From NCBI GenBank assembly GCA_021399435.1, contig JAJTUP010000010.1:62001-126000 (forward strand): a stretch of DNA of 64,000 nucleotides, in the 5' to 3' direction. This document shows, in pieces, positions 22,537 to 33,518 of this stretch. The notes beneath the pieces are model-generated. The model was not told the DNA's origin, did no database searches, and saw only the letters and a program-made list of their open reading frames with translations. The translations under genes were made by a program, and so were the position numbers. Numbering within the stretch: position 1 is the first letter of the stretch; every line of letters begins with the position of its first letter. This DNA comes from Diaporthe sp. PMI_573 (taxonomy: Eukaryota; Ascomycota; Sordariomycetes; Diaporthales; Diaporthaceae).

Positions 22537-24216
22537 TCACGAGTTTGAGTTGTCAGCGCAAGACCACGCGGCTGATCCGCCCGTCGCCTTGTAGCTGTTG
22601 GCGATACCAACCGCCGAGCCATATGTGCCAGCGATCATGAGGAAAGTTCCCGACGCCACCACGAAAAAGCTGACGCAGACCATCAGGATCCACCTCACTG
22701 AGCGTTCAGACTTGCCCTGGGACCAGTTGTCGTACAGCCACATGCAACCCATGGGCTGGAACGACATGAGGGTACCAAGAAGGGCTCCAACCAGCGATAC
22801 CAGCCCGTCAAACACCGGGATACCACTCGCGATGACATAAGCCACAATCGCCGTGCCACCGGTGCATCCAAGCCAGGTTCCCCAATGAGTTATGGTGTTG
22901 GCGGTCAAGTGCCTGCTTCCACGCAGGACGCGGATGAAAATGTACTTGGCCGGTAGCTACTCAATCGTTAGTCAACTCCCCAAGATCTCAAGTCCCATTG
23001 GGTACACTTACATGAATTGTGAGGATTGTTGAGACAAACAATCCCGGGAGGGCGACACCATAGGTCACCTTCTTCATCTCATGACCGGCCGAGCCCAAGG
23101 CAGGCGAGGCGACATACGACCCGCAGTAGTAGTAGACAACAATTCCGATCGTGATATAGACTGCAGACACGGTGGACTGGCACACGAGCAGAGATCGAGT
23201 ATAGAGACGCGGGTCGGCCATCTCAGCCTGTATGTTGAAGTAGGCGGGGATGCCGCCGAAGGCGAAGATCAAAGACGAGATGGCGGAGACGGCACTGGCA
23301 AAGTCGGGCGTGTTGGTGAGCTTGAAGTCGGAGACCCATACTCCCTCCTGGGGAGCAGCAGCAGGTCGCTCCTGAATGCCGACGGCGATAGCAAGAATCA
23401 AGACTGGCGGGGAGATGTCAGCGAAAAGAGTCGGCACCAGTGGCTTCAGGGATACAACAACGCACTCGAGATAATGATGCAGCCGACACCGAGCCAGGCG
23501 AGCCAACTGATTTTGCCGAGCGTTCGGATGCTGGCGAAGGAGAAGCCCACGACCGCGGCAACAACCACAAAGACGGCCGTGCATGTTCCGTGGGCCGAGA
23601 CTGCGTTCAGGCCGATCGAAGTGCCGAGCATACCGGAGCCGGCGATGAAAGTCCAATCTAATAGTGACTGAGAGTAAGCAAATGGCCTTTTGGATAACCG
23701 AACTTTATACACTTGAAGATGGGATATACACATACAAAGGCAGAATGCGGCTCCAAATACTTCACGTCCGATACGACCAAACATCAAAAAGCCGGCATCG
23801 TCGATGCCATAGACCTCGGGGTGGCGTAGCTTAAAGACGCCCACTACGTAGCCGGACCATGTTATGATCGACCCTACCGCGATGAGGCAGATGATTCCGG
23901 GGATGAGGCCCAAGGTGTCGAATACGGTGGGAATAGACAGGACACCGAGTCCTATTGAAGATTTTGTCATGAGGCCGGCGCCACCAATCCATCCTAGCTA
24001 AAGAAGTGATGGAGTGTCAGTCATACAAATAATACATTACAGAATTACACCCGAACCAGATTAGAAAACACATACACTTTTGTAGTTGGGGCCATCTTCT
24101 GAGATCTCACCAAAGACAGCATCGGTAGGAGGATTCGGATTCGTCTTTACACCGTATAGTTCGCCCGACTCGAGGTTGTCATCGGGCGCCCGCGTGATAT
24201 CCTTCTTCTCAGACAT
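22537..24216 (-). CDS. AAAP-family amino acid transporter (Mtr-like)
   Basis: Proton-coupled amino-acid uptake permease of the plasma membrane, most like the neutral/aromatic transporter Mtr group of Neurospora. Five exons: 24216-24076, 23997-23736, 23657-23466, 23403-23012 and 22956-22537. All introns are GT-AG and in phase, giving 468 residues. After a hydrophilic N-terminus the product enters GPNYKSLGWIGGAGLMTKSS and IGLGVLSIPTVFDTLG, the hallmark Aa_trans TM1. Next are WTFIAGSGMLGTSIGLNAVS, SIRTLGKISWLAWLG, ISSLIFAFGGIPAYFNIQAE and MADPRLYTRSLLVCQ. The last exon has HLTANTITHWGTWLGCTGGT and two further TMs. About 10-11 TM segments, full length. It reads away from the gene-poor stretch to its right. 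Confidence 0.9.
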
Positions 24217-27200
24217 GTTGGATGGGTTTGTCGTCGAGGTACGTGGAGGGTTGCACGGGCAGAGAGGATGAACAGCGAAGCCTCGCCTTGGTTTTAAAGA
24301 GCAGAAAAGTCTGGGGAATCTCATCTTTATTCCTGAATCGGCTTGCACCCCCACAACCCTTAGAGCAACCCCGGCGCGGAGGTGGATGTTCCTGGGACTT
24401 GGGACTTGACTGCGGATGCGCAGAGCATGCCTGGCCGTTGGGATAGACCCACACTCAGCTGGGCGGCTCGCATGCATGTCTGACGTACCTACCGGCCTGC
24501 CGGCTTGTAGTGGAGAGTCCCCATATGTACATCGAGGCTGGCGACATGTACACGGCAAGGCTGCACTAACCTCGGCCATTTCCCGGCGCTTTGACGGTTG
24601 GTCCCCGGTTTTATCTCTCAGCCTGGGTCCTGGCCTGTCCACGTTCGATCAGATAGCCTCAGCACCGTGCAATGAAATGCATCGATGCCCCATGGGGTAT
24701 GAAACCCAACTGTCCACATTTCGTGGCTCCGTCTGACGTCAAATCCGCGGCGTGCCCGGCTTGATGGTAAAGAATGACGAGGTTGACCTGCGGGCGGAGA
24801 AAACTTTATCATGAATAGACCCTGTTGTCCCGCTATTTCGAGTGCATGGAACGGGTGGGTGTGGAGGGTCGCCCGCGGCTTTTGCAGGCTTTGCAATTCA
24901 GGTCGACAGCCTCCACACGCGAGTCCTTGCCACGAGGAACGACCAATCTGAAAGGTGAAGCCTCTTATCTTTCAGTTATTTTGTTGTCTGGATTTTGCTC
25001 CGGTTTTCTCGCTCTCAAGATCCTGGAGAGGTAGATACGGCCTGTTGCATCTAGATTTCAGTATCTGATTATGCATAAAAAGCCCACAGGACTCAGAAAA
25101 GTCCCATAGTACCTGGAGCGAGAACGGACCCCCAAGTCAAGAGAAGGCCGTGCTTCAGTGGGCTCTGGGCCGACGAAAGCCGCGATAGTACGCGTATCTT
25201 TAGATCCTTGCTACTCAGTCTCCGCTGATCCTAATCAATTTTGGGTGTCCTATGGAGCCGCATCAGGTTTCAGAACCTGTCCCGATTCGTGCACTGGTGT
25301 TCGCATCCGTCTTCATTAGCTAATTCCTCCCGGAACCTTGTCGTCAAGTCCAGGGGTCCCCTACACCACGCCTTGCGGTGAGGTGGTCCGCAACGCCTTG
25401 TGACGGCTCTGGGATTCTTTCTCAGCCTGACAGCCTGGCTGTGTTTTGTTGCATGCATTTCTGTCCACTTCAACAGTATTGTACTATCACGGTCCAGAAG
25501 AAGTATCCTTCGCCGAACACGTACTCATATCTCTCGGCAGCACCCAAGAGACTGCGCAAATTCGTGTTCAATATTGTAGAACCGTACCTGTACTTTATAT
25601 TGTGGAACAGGCTCGCACTGAGAACATCCGCCGGTATGAAGTTCAGCAGAACATTTGAAAACATCAAAACAATGATCTTGATCTCACAGATCTATCCTCC
25701 AGTGTGACAATTCTCCATGCCTATCACGACGCTCGTCCATCGTCTCTGAACTCACTCCCCTGCGCAACCAACATCTCTGGTGAAATCATGTCTGTGGCGA
25801 CAGCCTGCTCGATGTCACAAACACTCTACACTAGATCAGCAACCACACGACTCGCTCTGTCGACCACATCGCCACCCGCTCGGGCAATCGAGTAAGCCGT
25901 GCTGCAGAGTGTTACATCCTGCTCCATCCTGGACCCAATGATACTGTGGGATGATTACTTATCTGTACATGACCTGTCCTCATGAAGTCCCGACCTGAGG
26001 GTTATTGTCACGGATAAGGTCATTGTGATTTGACGTAAATCAATAACCACTCGAATATCAGTGCTTGCTTCGCAGATTCAAAACAACCCTGACAGCTCGC
26101 TCCTTCACCCACGCCTGATAGCAGAATATTTCGGTGTTATAGAACCGTGTCAATAAGAAATCCGGGTCATCCGAGGAATCTGAGCCCCTATTCGAGTGTC
26201 CACCGCCTTGCAAGATAAGCCATGGAATGGAGGTGAGCAATTCAATTACGGACGTCCTCTTTATCCGCCAGGGGCAATGGGAACACGGCATCCAAAGCAA
26301 AGGCAAGGAGCGTGTCCCCTATTTAGGCCAAGCCTTCCGCAGGGCCGCATTAGCCTTTTAGTGCTGCAGGATCGGATACAACTGCCCACTCGGGATGTGC
26401 CTAGCGAGCCATGGATACTCTTTTCCTTTGTGGAGGTCTGGATCACACTCGGTCCACTTGGCTCGATAATCCTGCATGAGCCAGTTGACCCTGTGACCCC
26501 ACTGAATTTTTTCCTTTCAAGTAATACGCGTATTATTAAAGTGCGAGATCCCCCGGCATTTCGGAAGCGACCAGAGCCACTGGCAGTCTGATGGGCAGAC
26601 GTTCCCCATCGGACATGTTCCAAGGCAACCAACCCTCCGGACTCGTATCTGAAAGGCCAAGCAGGATTGACCCTTCTTGATGACAAATGAAGACCGTGTC
26701 TTACAAACTGCTGACATTGGAGGTCCTCATGTCATCAATTTGACGACAACTGAAAAGTTCAAGAACATCGCCTCAACACCTGTGTCAGAGACTTCAGGAC
26801 TTGGACCGAATATTTGTGCTGCCTCGGACTCCAATGGTCGCGATGAAAATTCCCACAAGTGGTGCCCAAGGATTCAATTCCGTGCTTCCCTGCCCTTTTC
26901 ATCGTATCCAGGGTTTCATACGCATCGATCTCTGCTTACTTAGCTATGGGGCCTTGATCTCGGTTATTGAGAGGGCGTCGGTATTTATTTCAACACTCTC
27001 AGAGGTCTCTGGCTTTTGGACCATACAACTTTTACATGCTGGGTGCAGAAAGCTTTACGCGCTGATACTCTGGTGAGACACATCATTGGACTGTACCCAG
27101 AGGAAACAGCTTCTGGCTCATCTGGGCGCCTATTTTTGGATGAGGCAGAAATAGGCCTTGCGCAGATTATATACGTCAAAGTACTTGCTAGTACATTCGT

Positions 27201-27881
27201 CACCGTGTTGGATCTCAATTACCGACTCATCCTAGGATTCAAATCAGAATCACTGACAATTTTGGAGACAAACATCACTCTTGCGATGGTCATTTTATTC
27301 TGGGGAAGAAATGTGGAGAGATCACTGTCAAAATTGCTCAATCAGTGAATGTGCAAAGTCATTCAGACCTATCAACATATGTGCCGGATAATCACACAAG
27401 GTTCTGATGGGTAAGTAGACATTACACTGACGAAATTTCAGTGACTTTCTGCCGTTTGCTTTGACTTTAACGTTTTTGCTACTGGGAACGAGCTCTCACA
27501 TTTAGCATTCACACTTCCATTAGTTACTTTGCAATACCAAGTGGCGCACTGGTGCTGAAGTCATGGTCTAACATCCCTTCCAGCCATGGAATAATACAAG
27601 TGAATCGATACTATGGTATCAATCACTCTTGGAGATAATCACTATGAAAGTGAAATTGCCAGTGTTACTTCGGTGAATGATCAACAGTAGCTTTAAAAGA
27701 TCAACAATTTACTTCGAAGAGTTCGAGAAAATCGTCTCCCACCCAGGCGCATCAAACAAGATTTCCAAAGGTGCATCTGACAAAGTACACACAGCGTCGT
27801 GTCAGACATCCAGCAACCAGCCCGAGACATCAATTCGCATCCGAGCCAACCTCCACCCCAAAACGGCCGTATCCGTTCAAG
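24217..27881. other. Long gene-free region
   Basis: About 3.7 kb without a recognisable gene. Open frames up to 141 codons occur but overlap on both strands, lack known motifs and do not splice into one another. The frames at 25,446-25,707 have a protein-like look (short runs with balanced composition) but match no family I know. From about 25,000 the sequence is AT-richer than flanking genes, as in decayed or RIP-affected fungal DNA. The first few hundred bases are the amino-acid transporter promoter. Confidence 0.5.
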
Positions 27882-28082
27882 ATGTGCATCGATTGGTACT
27901 ACGAGTACGCCCACTGCGACCATGTGGTCTTCCAGAAGCGGCAGAGGTGCAATGACTACCTCTACCACGGCAGCTGCTCCGTCTATCATCACGAGGAGTA
28001 CGTCTCCAAACCGGAAATGTGCCCCCCTTGCCACTACTACCGACGCAGGGCGGCCACAAGCACCGACACGGACATGAAGTGA
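27882..28082 (+). CDS. Small cysteine-rich hypothetical protein (66 aa)
   Basis: Not assigned to a named family. It has six Cys in 66 residues (positions 2, 12, 23, 32, 47, 50) and an early AHCDH motif. The spacing C-x9-C-x10-C-x8-C-x14-C-x2-C with several His suggests a small zinc-binding protein rather than a secreted effector, since there is no signal peptide. The opening MCIDWYYEYAHCDH resembles short fungal proteins that start 'MC...Y..C.H'. The frame remains open upstream to 27771 but the Cys-rich part begins at the ATG at 27882. It is convergent with the amidohydrolase gene, whose stop is 180 bp away. Confidence 0.5.
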   Translation: MCIDWYYEYAHCDHVVFQKRQRCNDYLYHGSCSVYHHEEYVSKPEMCPPCHYYRRRAATSTDTDMK

Positions 28083-28262
28083 CACCCACGGCGCCCGATA
28101 CTCGTTGATTACCATGGTCCCGGGAACAAACGACAACGCTTTAAACAAGGAAGTCACGGGACTTGGAGGAAAGAATGTCATGATGAAGGAAAGAGTTATG
28201 ATGAGGGCGGCCCGCGGAAACTTGGCTGCCATTGCGACTTTCTAAAAAAAGGCTAGGGTCTC

Positions 28263-29399
28263 CTAACTACTTAGTCTTAAGATCTTCCTCGCATTCTCGT
28301 ACGCCAATTTCTTTTTCGTGTGCGTGTTCATCTCCAGCCGATCAAACCAGCTTGAAATCTCCGTGTTGTCCTCGAAAGGATAATCCACACTGAACATGAC
28401 CCGATCCTCACCCGTCCACCTCAAGGTGTCTAGCAGCGTACCCGAGTCCTGCACCCCAGAGGTTGTCACATAGAAGTTGTTCTCCCAGTAGTACTGCGGC
28501 GTCTGTTTGCCCTTCCAATAGTGCACGAAGTGCCTCATCCGTTGGTTGATCCGTGGCAGGAAGAATGGTAGACCCTCGCCGCAGTGGCCGAGTATAATCT
28601 TTAGAGTTGGGAAGTCATCGAATATCCCGCTGACCATGAGCCTCAGTGCGTGGGCCGCTGTTTCCGAGGAGAAGCCCCAAGACGATCCTGCGAGGAAGTT
28701 GTAGCCGTCATATACCAACTGCTGCCCTGGTGGAGGGGACCGAGGGTGCAAGTAGATCGGCACGTCCAGCTCGACGACCTTCTCCAAGAAGACTCGGTTG
28801 GAAGGATGATCCAGATACACAGCGCTGTCTGCTGAGCCGTTGTTTGTGTACCCGCCCACGAAACTTCCCACGCCACCTAGCTCCTTGACGCATCGTTCCA
28901 ATTCTGCCGCTGCACTGGGCGGATCTTGGAGAGCATTACTGCACCAAAAGTCGAATCTGTCGCTGTAGTTTCCGCGCGTGTAGATACGCGCGATTTCGTC
29001 GTTGACAAATGTGGCTGCCTCAACGGCAAAAGTAGTATTGAAAACGCCTTGGATTCCCGGTGCCCCGTACAGAAGGACCGTCTTTGTGATGTTTGCGGCA
29101 TCCATGGCTGCAACTCGGGAGTCGATGTTGGTGATGCGCGCCAGCACGTCACCGACATATTCGGGGATGTCAAAGTTCACCTCATTGGTGTAGTTGACGA
29201 AAGGAGTGGTGAATGTTCCCGAGAAGAGAGAGTTTCCAACATGCTCCTCTAACGCAATTTTCCCGGCGATGGGGGGAGTGAGGTCGTAGAAGGTGGGTCG
29301 GCCAGAGTTGATGACTTCCTCCTCCGGGATGTATGTCTGGACCTGCGCGACAGCCAGAGTGCATGTCACGAGGACGATGAAGCTGCCGTAAGAGGACAT
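28263..29399 (-). CDS. Secreted amidohydrolase-2 family decarboxylase (gamma-resorcylate decarboxylase-like)
   Basis: Metal-dependent TIM-barrel enzyme of the ACMSD/2,3-dihydroxybenzoate and 2,6-dihydroxybenzoate decarboxylase group, which removes CO2 from aromatic acids. Single exon, 378 residues. Residues 1-21 form a signal peptide (VLVTCTLAVAQ), unusual for a family that is mostly cytosolic. Family motif KIALEEHV gives Glu51 and His53. Other putative metal and catalytic residues are His218 (PIYLHPR), His272 (LGHCGEG) and Asp339 (MFSVDYPFE). NPF-type blocks are replaced by WENNFYVTTSG. Several N-glycosylation sequons (NYT, NIT, NTT, NYS, NGS) fit export. It is divergent from the MFS gene at 30392 with a shared region of about 990 bp. 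Substrate unknown. Confidence 0.87.
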   Translation of the reverse strand: MSSYGSFIVLVTCTLAVAQVQTYIPEEEVINSGRPTFYDLTPPIAGKIALEEHVGNSLFSGTFTTPFVNYTNEVNFDIPEYVGDVLARITNIDSRVAAMDAANITKTVLLYGAPGIQGVFNTTFAVEAATFVNDEIARIYTRGNYSDRFDFWCSNALQDPPSAAAELERCVKELGGVGSFVGGYTNNGSADSAVYLDHPSNRVFLEKVVELDVPIYLHPRSPPPGQQLVYDGYNFLAGSSWGFSSETAAHALRLMVSGIFDDFPTLKIILGHCGEGLPFFLPRINQRMRHFVHYWKGKQTPQYYWENNFYVTTSGVQDSGTLLDTLRWTGEDRVMFSVDYPFEDNTEISSWFDRLEMNTHTKKKLAYENARKILRLSS

Positions 29400-30391
29400 G
29401 GTGCCGAAGGGGCAGAAAGTTGAGCAGCTGAATTAGCTGTCAAGAGCAAGCCATAGGCAGGTGTATAAATCACTTGCTAGATCAATGGTTTACACCCTGG
29501 AGCTTCGGGCCAAGCCCCTCTTCCGCGAGATTGCACTAGTATTTTCAGGATGCGCTTCTGCAATGTCCAGTGTTGCATAGCGCCTTACATGCCTGGCGAA
29601 TTACCTCTCGTTCATTGGCTGTTTTAAGTCAATGATATCGACGTACAGGCATTGTTTGCCACAGAGGAACCTCCCAGGGCAGTTTGTGTCTGGTATATGG
29701 AGAGAATGAGAGACGCATACGCATTTTGACCCCATGCTTCATATTGGCGGATGTTGAGCACCGTGGTAAGATCATTTGATATGAAGGTGTGGTGGAGGAC
29801 GAGCATTCCTCTCGCTGGATGCCATGTTGCATCGCGAGTGGGGGAGCCGCTGTGCATGGCATCTTCCACAAAGACTATGTACCACAGTACGCACATTTTC
29901 AACCCTCCAACTGGACCCCAGCAGAGTAGAATCAGGAGGGGTAGAGCACTTCTCCCTAGTTTGGCGAGCGGCGATATGGTGTCGGAGACCGATCTAACTC
30001 GGCACTTCCGCCGAGCTCTAAAAAGCCCCCCTGACACTACATCGACAATTCTAGGCACCAAGCTACACAACAATTTCACAGATTATCTCGCATATCATGT
30101 CACTATAGCTGCCAGGCAATTCCAGAGCCGCATGACGCCACGAACTGTTGAGTCAGCGACATCGCTGCTGGGTTGCATTTCCCGGAGCTAAGAGCACTTC
30201 TGGCAAAGCGGAGTGGGTCTTGCTATTACCCGAGCCATCTGGGTAGAAAAGAAGGAGAAAAAAAGACGGTCAACATTGTATACATCCTAAAATTGACCCC
30301 TGAGCACCGACCTGCCCAGGATAACTTTGGTAGATTTCGACCTTGGAGTTGAGATCTCAGCCGAATCACTACCGGCGCCAATATTACCAGA
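29400..30391. promoter_or_regulatory. Shared divergent promoter region
   Basis: About 990 bp between the divergent secreted decarboxylase and MFS transporter. It contains no gene I can support. A TTTATA-type AT box lies near 29463-29468 relative to the decarboxylase start. Co-regulation is inferred from geometry only. Confidence 0.45.
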
Positions 30392-32208
30392 ATGTCCAGA
30401 CCTGGGCAGAGCGACAACGAGAAAATCGACCTCGACGGCTCGGCACACGAACAGCCGACTTCGGATGATTCCGCCACTGGAGAGGTTGATGGCTCGGTAG
30501 ATGAGGATGGGCGACAAAACGAGTCCCACGACCAAGACCAGATTCAGAGGACGTTCTCGCAGTCCTCGAGAGGGCCAATATCAAAGGCGAGGGCAGTGGC
30601 ATTGGTCGCCACCGTCACCGGCGCCAGCTTCTTGAATGCAAGTTCATCCTCGCTCTCCCAGGGCATCATATCGTGAGAAATCCGAACGACTGGAACTAAT
30701 GACTACCGGTACAGACCCTCTCAGGACAGGCCGTTGTGATTATCCTGCCCACCATAGGCCGCGATATCGGCATTCCGGACTCGCGCCAGCAATGGATCGT
30801 CTCAGGATACTCGCTCGCCTTCGGCTGCTTCCTGCTCCTCTGGGGCCGCATCGCTGACATCTACGGCAAGCGCAAGATCTTCGTCTTCGGGTCCGGCTGG
30901 GTCGCCATCACGCTTGCCATCAACCCTGTCATACACAACGAGATCGCCTTCGACCTGTTCCGCGGGTTCCAGGGGCTCGGTGCTGCTGCCAACGTGCCGA
31001 CCGCCCTTGGGATCCTTGGGACCACCTTCCCGCCGGGAAAGGCCAAGAACTATGCCTTTTCAATGTACGCGGCCGGCGCACCCCTCGGGAGCATCTTTGG
31101 CAACCTCCTGGGTGGGCTGATCGCCAGCTATGCGCATTGGACCTGGGTGTTCTGGGCTCTAGCCATCCTCGCTGCGTTGGTCACTGTTGCTGGATACTTC
31201 GTTATCCCTCCTCCACCAACCACGCTGCATGCCCAAGGTGTCAAGGCGAAAGCGACAGTCGACTGGATAGGCGCCGTCTTGATCACGGTTGGCTTGATGG
31301 TGATGCTCTTTGCGCTCACGGAGGGGAACGTCGTTGGCTGGAAGACCCCTTGGGTGCCGGTCCTCATCGTCGTGGCTCTCATCATCATCGCTGCATTTGT
31401 CTTTTGGCAACGCCATCTGGAGAGAACAGGGAAACAAACCCCCCTGATGAAGGTCTCGATCTTCAAGAGTGGGCGTTTCAGCGCTGCCATGGTCATCATG
31501 GCTCTTTTCTTCTCGAGTTTCAACTGCTATCTCATCTACACCACTTACTACTTCCAGGACTTCCAGGGCCTGAGCGCCATCCAGACGACTCTTCGTTTCA
31601 TACCTACGGGTGTTGTCGGTGTGCTCACGGCAGCAATCGTGGCAAGACTCATCGCTATCATCCCAACGTTCATGCTCCTCATGTTTGGCAACCTCTGCAT
31701 GGCTGTCGCTTGCCTGCTCTTCGCCGCCCCTATACCACCAACGACGACATACTTTGCCTATGGCATGCCAGCCATGATACTCAGCGTGTTTGGAGCAGAT
31801 ATTACCTGGCCGTGTATGACTCTGTTCACATCACATTCTCTACCACAGGCCGACCAGGCAATGGGCGGCGCGCTAGTCAACGCGGTCGGCCAGATCGGCC
31901 GAGCCATCGGCCTTGCAATAGCAACGGCGGTTCAGACATCGGTCATGGCCGATGCGAGGGGGACGAGTGTCGAGGACTCGGGCTCAATGAAGGCTTGGGA
32001 CCAGCCGACTTTGAAGGGCCTACAGGCTGCGCAGTGGTTTGACTTTGCGCTGGGTGCGGCAAATCTGCTTGTGGTTGCTGTGGCTTTCCGTGGCTCTGGG
32101 ATCATTGGCAAGGCGGGTCCGAAGGAAAAGAACGAGATGGTGGAAAAGAAGCCTGGTAGGAGTGGTGGCGAGGAGGGCATAATGAACGACCAGAATGGCA
32201 AGCAATAG
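30392..32208 (+). CDS. MFS drug:H+ antiporter-type transporter (DHA2, 14 TM)
   Basis: Plasma-membrane efflux or ammonium/aminotriazole-resistance type permease. Exon 1 begins at 30392 (acidic tail, then RAVALVATVTGASFLN) and the main exon ends at 32208. The main exon carries VVIILPTIGRDIGIPDSRQQ, the TM2-3 motif A WGRIADIYGKRKIFV, FDLFRGFQGLGAAANVPTAL and YAAGAPLGSIFGNLLGG (motif C type), then about eight more TMs. No GT donor in phase joins the exons. The best options are a GC-AG intron 30638-30729 (GCAAGT donor) or a weak GTTCAT donor at 30642 with acceptor ending 30724. The second gives a ...GQAVVIILP-like junction. About 575 residues. The C-terminal tail is charged and cytosolic. Confidence 0.85.
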
Positions 32209-32371
32209 GGCAAGGTTGTGAGGATATTAGACTTGACCAAACAAATCCACGTAATTTATGGTCACAAATATAATCCAAATCTGCGGCGGCAGTCCAGACT
32301 TTAGGACTCACTGATGAAGCAACGCACTCCATGCCTGGATATCCCGCCCATCGACCTAGCACCAGCCACCA

Positions 32372-33518
32372 TCAAAGTCTGCGTAAAGGAATATCCTGTG
32401 ACCTCTCTGTTCTTTTATGCTTACTTTTGACACAAAACCACCATCCCAATACCACTGCTGCAACAAGAACCAGGCCACCTATTGCGCCTCCAACTATCGC
32501 GCCGACAGGAGTACTAGACGTTATCGGCTCCGTTTCAGAAGTCTTTGGACTCGTGGCGCCGTCTATCCCTGTGCTGATCGTGGTCGTCACCGTACCTGAC
32601 TCTGTGGTTTCGACTGTTGATATCTTAGTCGTCACGATACCTGACTCCGTGGTCTCAATTGTTGATAACCTGGTGGTTGGAACTCGGACTGTGGTGGTCT
32701 GTGACTGCGTAGTCTCAACTGTTGATACAGCAGTAGTTGTGACTGACACCGTGTCAGACTTGATAGTCTCAAATGTTGAAACTATAGTAGTTGTAACTGA
32801 GATTGTGCTGCCTGACATGGTAGTCTCTATCGTTGACAATACAGTGGTTGTCCAGGGGCCACAATCATCGTGTTCGCACATTGTCAAAGGTTCGATTAAT
32901 ACCGAAGTGTCCAAGCAGCGCAACATTGTGAACGTCTCTGACGTGGTGGTTGAATAAACGAGAGTGGCGCAAATTGAGAAGGGATCGTCGGAGCTGCGGG
33001 CAAGAGAATTAGGATGATGAGTATACGGAAGTGGCACTCAGACTTACCAGCAGGTGACCTGGCCCAGCGGAGTAGCATTGCTGCACTCTGGGGATCCATT
33101 GTCGTAGCATTTTGTCGGTATTAACCATTCCGTAGCCGTCCCTTCTGCTTTCTCTCCCGTGCAGCCGCGCCACGATCCGCTGTTTACACAGGGGTAGAGT
33201 CCACGGGGCTCACAATCCACCGGGATACCTGTGGCGGAACACACAAATTAACCTGATGAAGTTGGGTTTGTGGAAGCAGATGCACGGGCAAGAGGACGTA
33301 CCAGATTGGTATCCGCATATTCCAAATGCTGGGAATTGCGTCGCTATCGGCCCGAAAATGGTTGTCGTCGAATCAGCATTTCCAGGGTCCGTCGATGAAG
33401 GCGGCTCGCTCAGGTCATGAAGCAATGATCCGGTAGGTGGCATGTGGATGGGAGGGCGCAGAGCCATACTCCGGGTGGCAACCATTACGGCACCCAAAAG
33501 AAGACGGAAACAATTCAT
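32372..33518 (-). CDS. Single-pass Ser/Thr-rich surface protein (sensor-like)
   Basis: Probably a cell-surface sensor or adhesin-like protein; no named domain recognised. Three exons, 33518-33302, 33228-33048 and 32993-32372, introns GTACGT...CAG and GTAAGT...CAG, give 339 residues. Signal peptide at 1-19 (FRLLLGAVMVATRSMA). A Cys-rich ectodomain of about 100 residues follows (CEPRGLYPCVNSGSWRGC, TKCYDNGSPECSN, VTCC). Then come roughly six imperfect repeats of a (V/L)STxETT(x)SG(T)VTTT unit. Residues about 296-318 (VGAIVGGAIGGLVLVAAVVL) form one TM segment, with an 18-residue basic tail. Layout matches WSC/Mid2-type integrity sensors, but the Cys spacing is not a WSC domain that I can confirm. 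Confidence 0.75.
32590..32870 (-). repeat. Imperfect coding tandem repeat (STxETT units)
   Basis: Roughly six diverged copies of a 45-51 bp unit encoding STVETTESGTVTTTI-like residues in the surface protein's stalk. Such repeats usually vary in number between strains. Confidence 0.75.

Noticed and set aside
23081..23671. 196-codon open frame on the plus strand
   Set aside because: Antisense to conserved transmembrane exons of the amino-acid transporter; no motif or start context.
24217..27881. Transposon remnants
   Set aside because: AT-rich and gene-free, but I found no terminal repeats, target duplications or reverse-transcriptase/transposase motifs.
32590..32870. RiPP precursor near the UstYa-like gene
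   Set aside because: The repeats are Ser/Thr stalk units without Lys-Arg cleavage sites between cores, in a protein with a TM segment.
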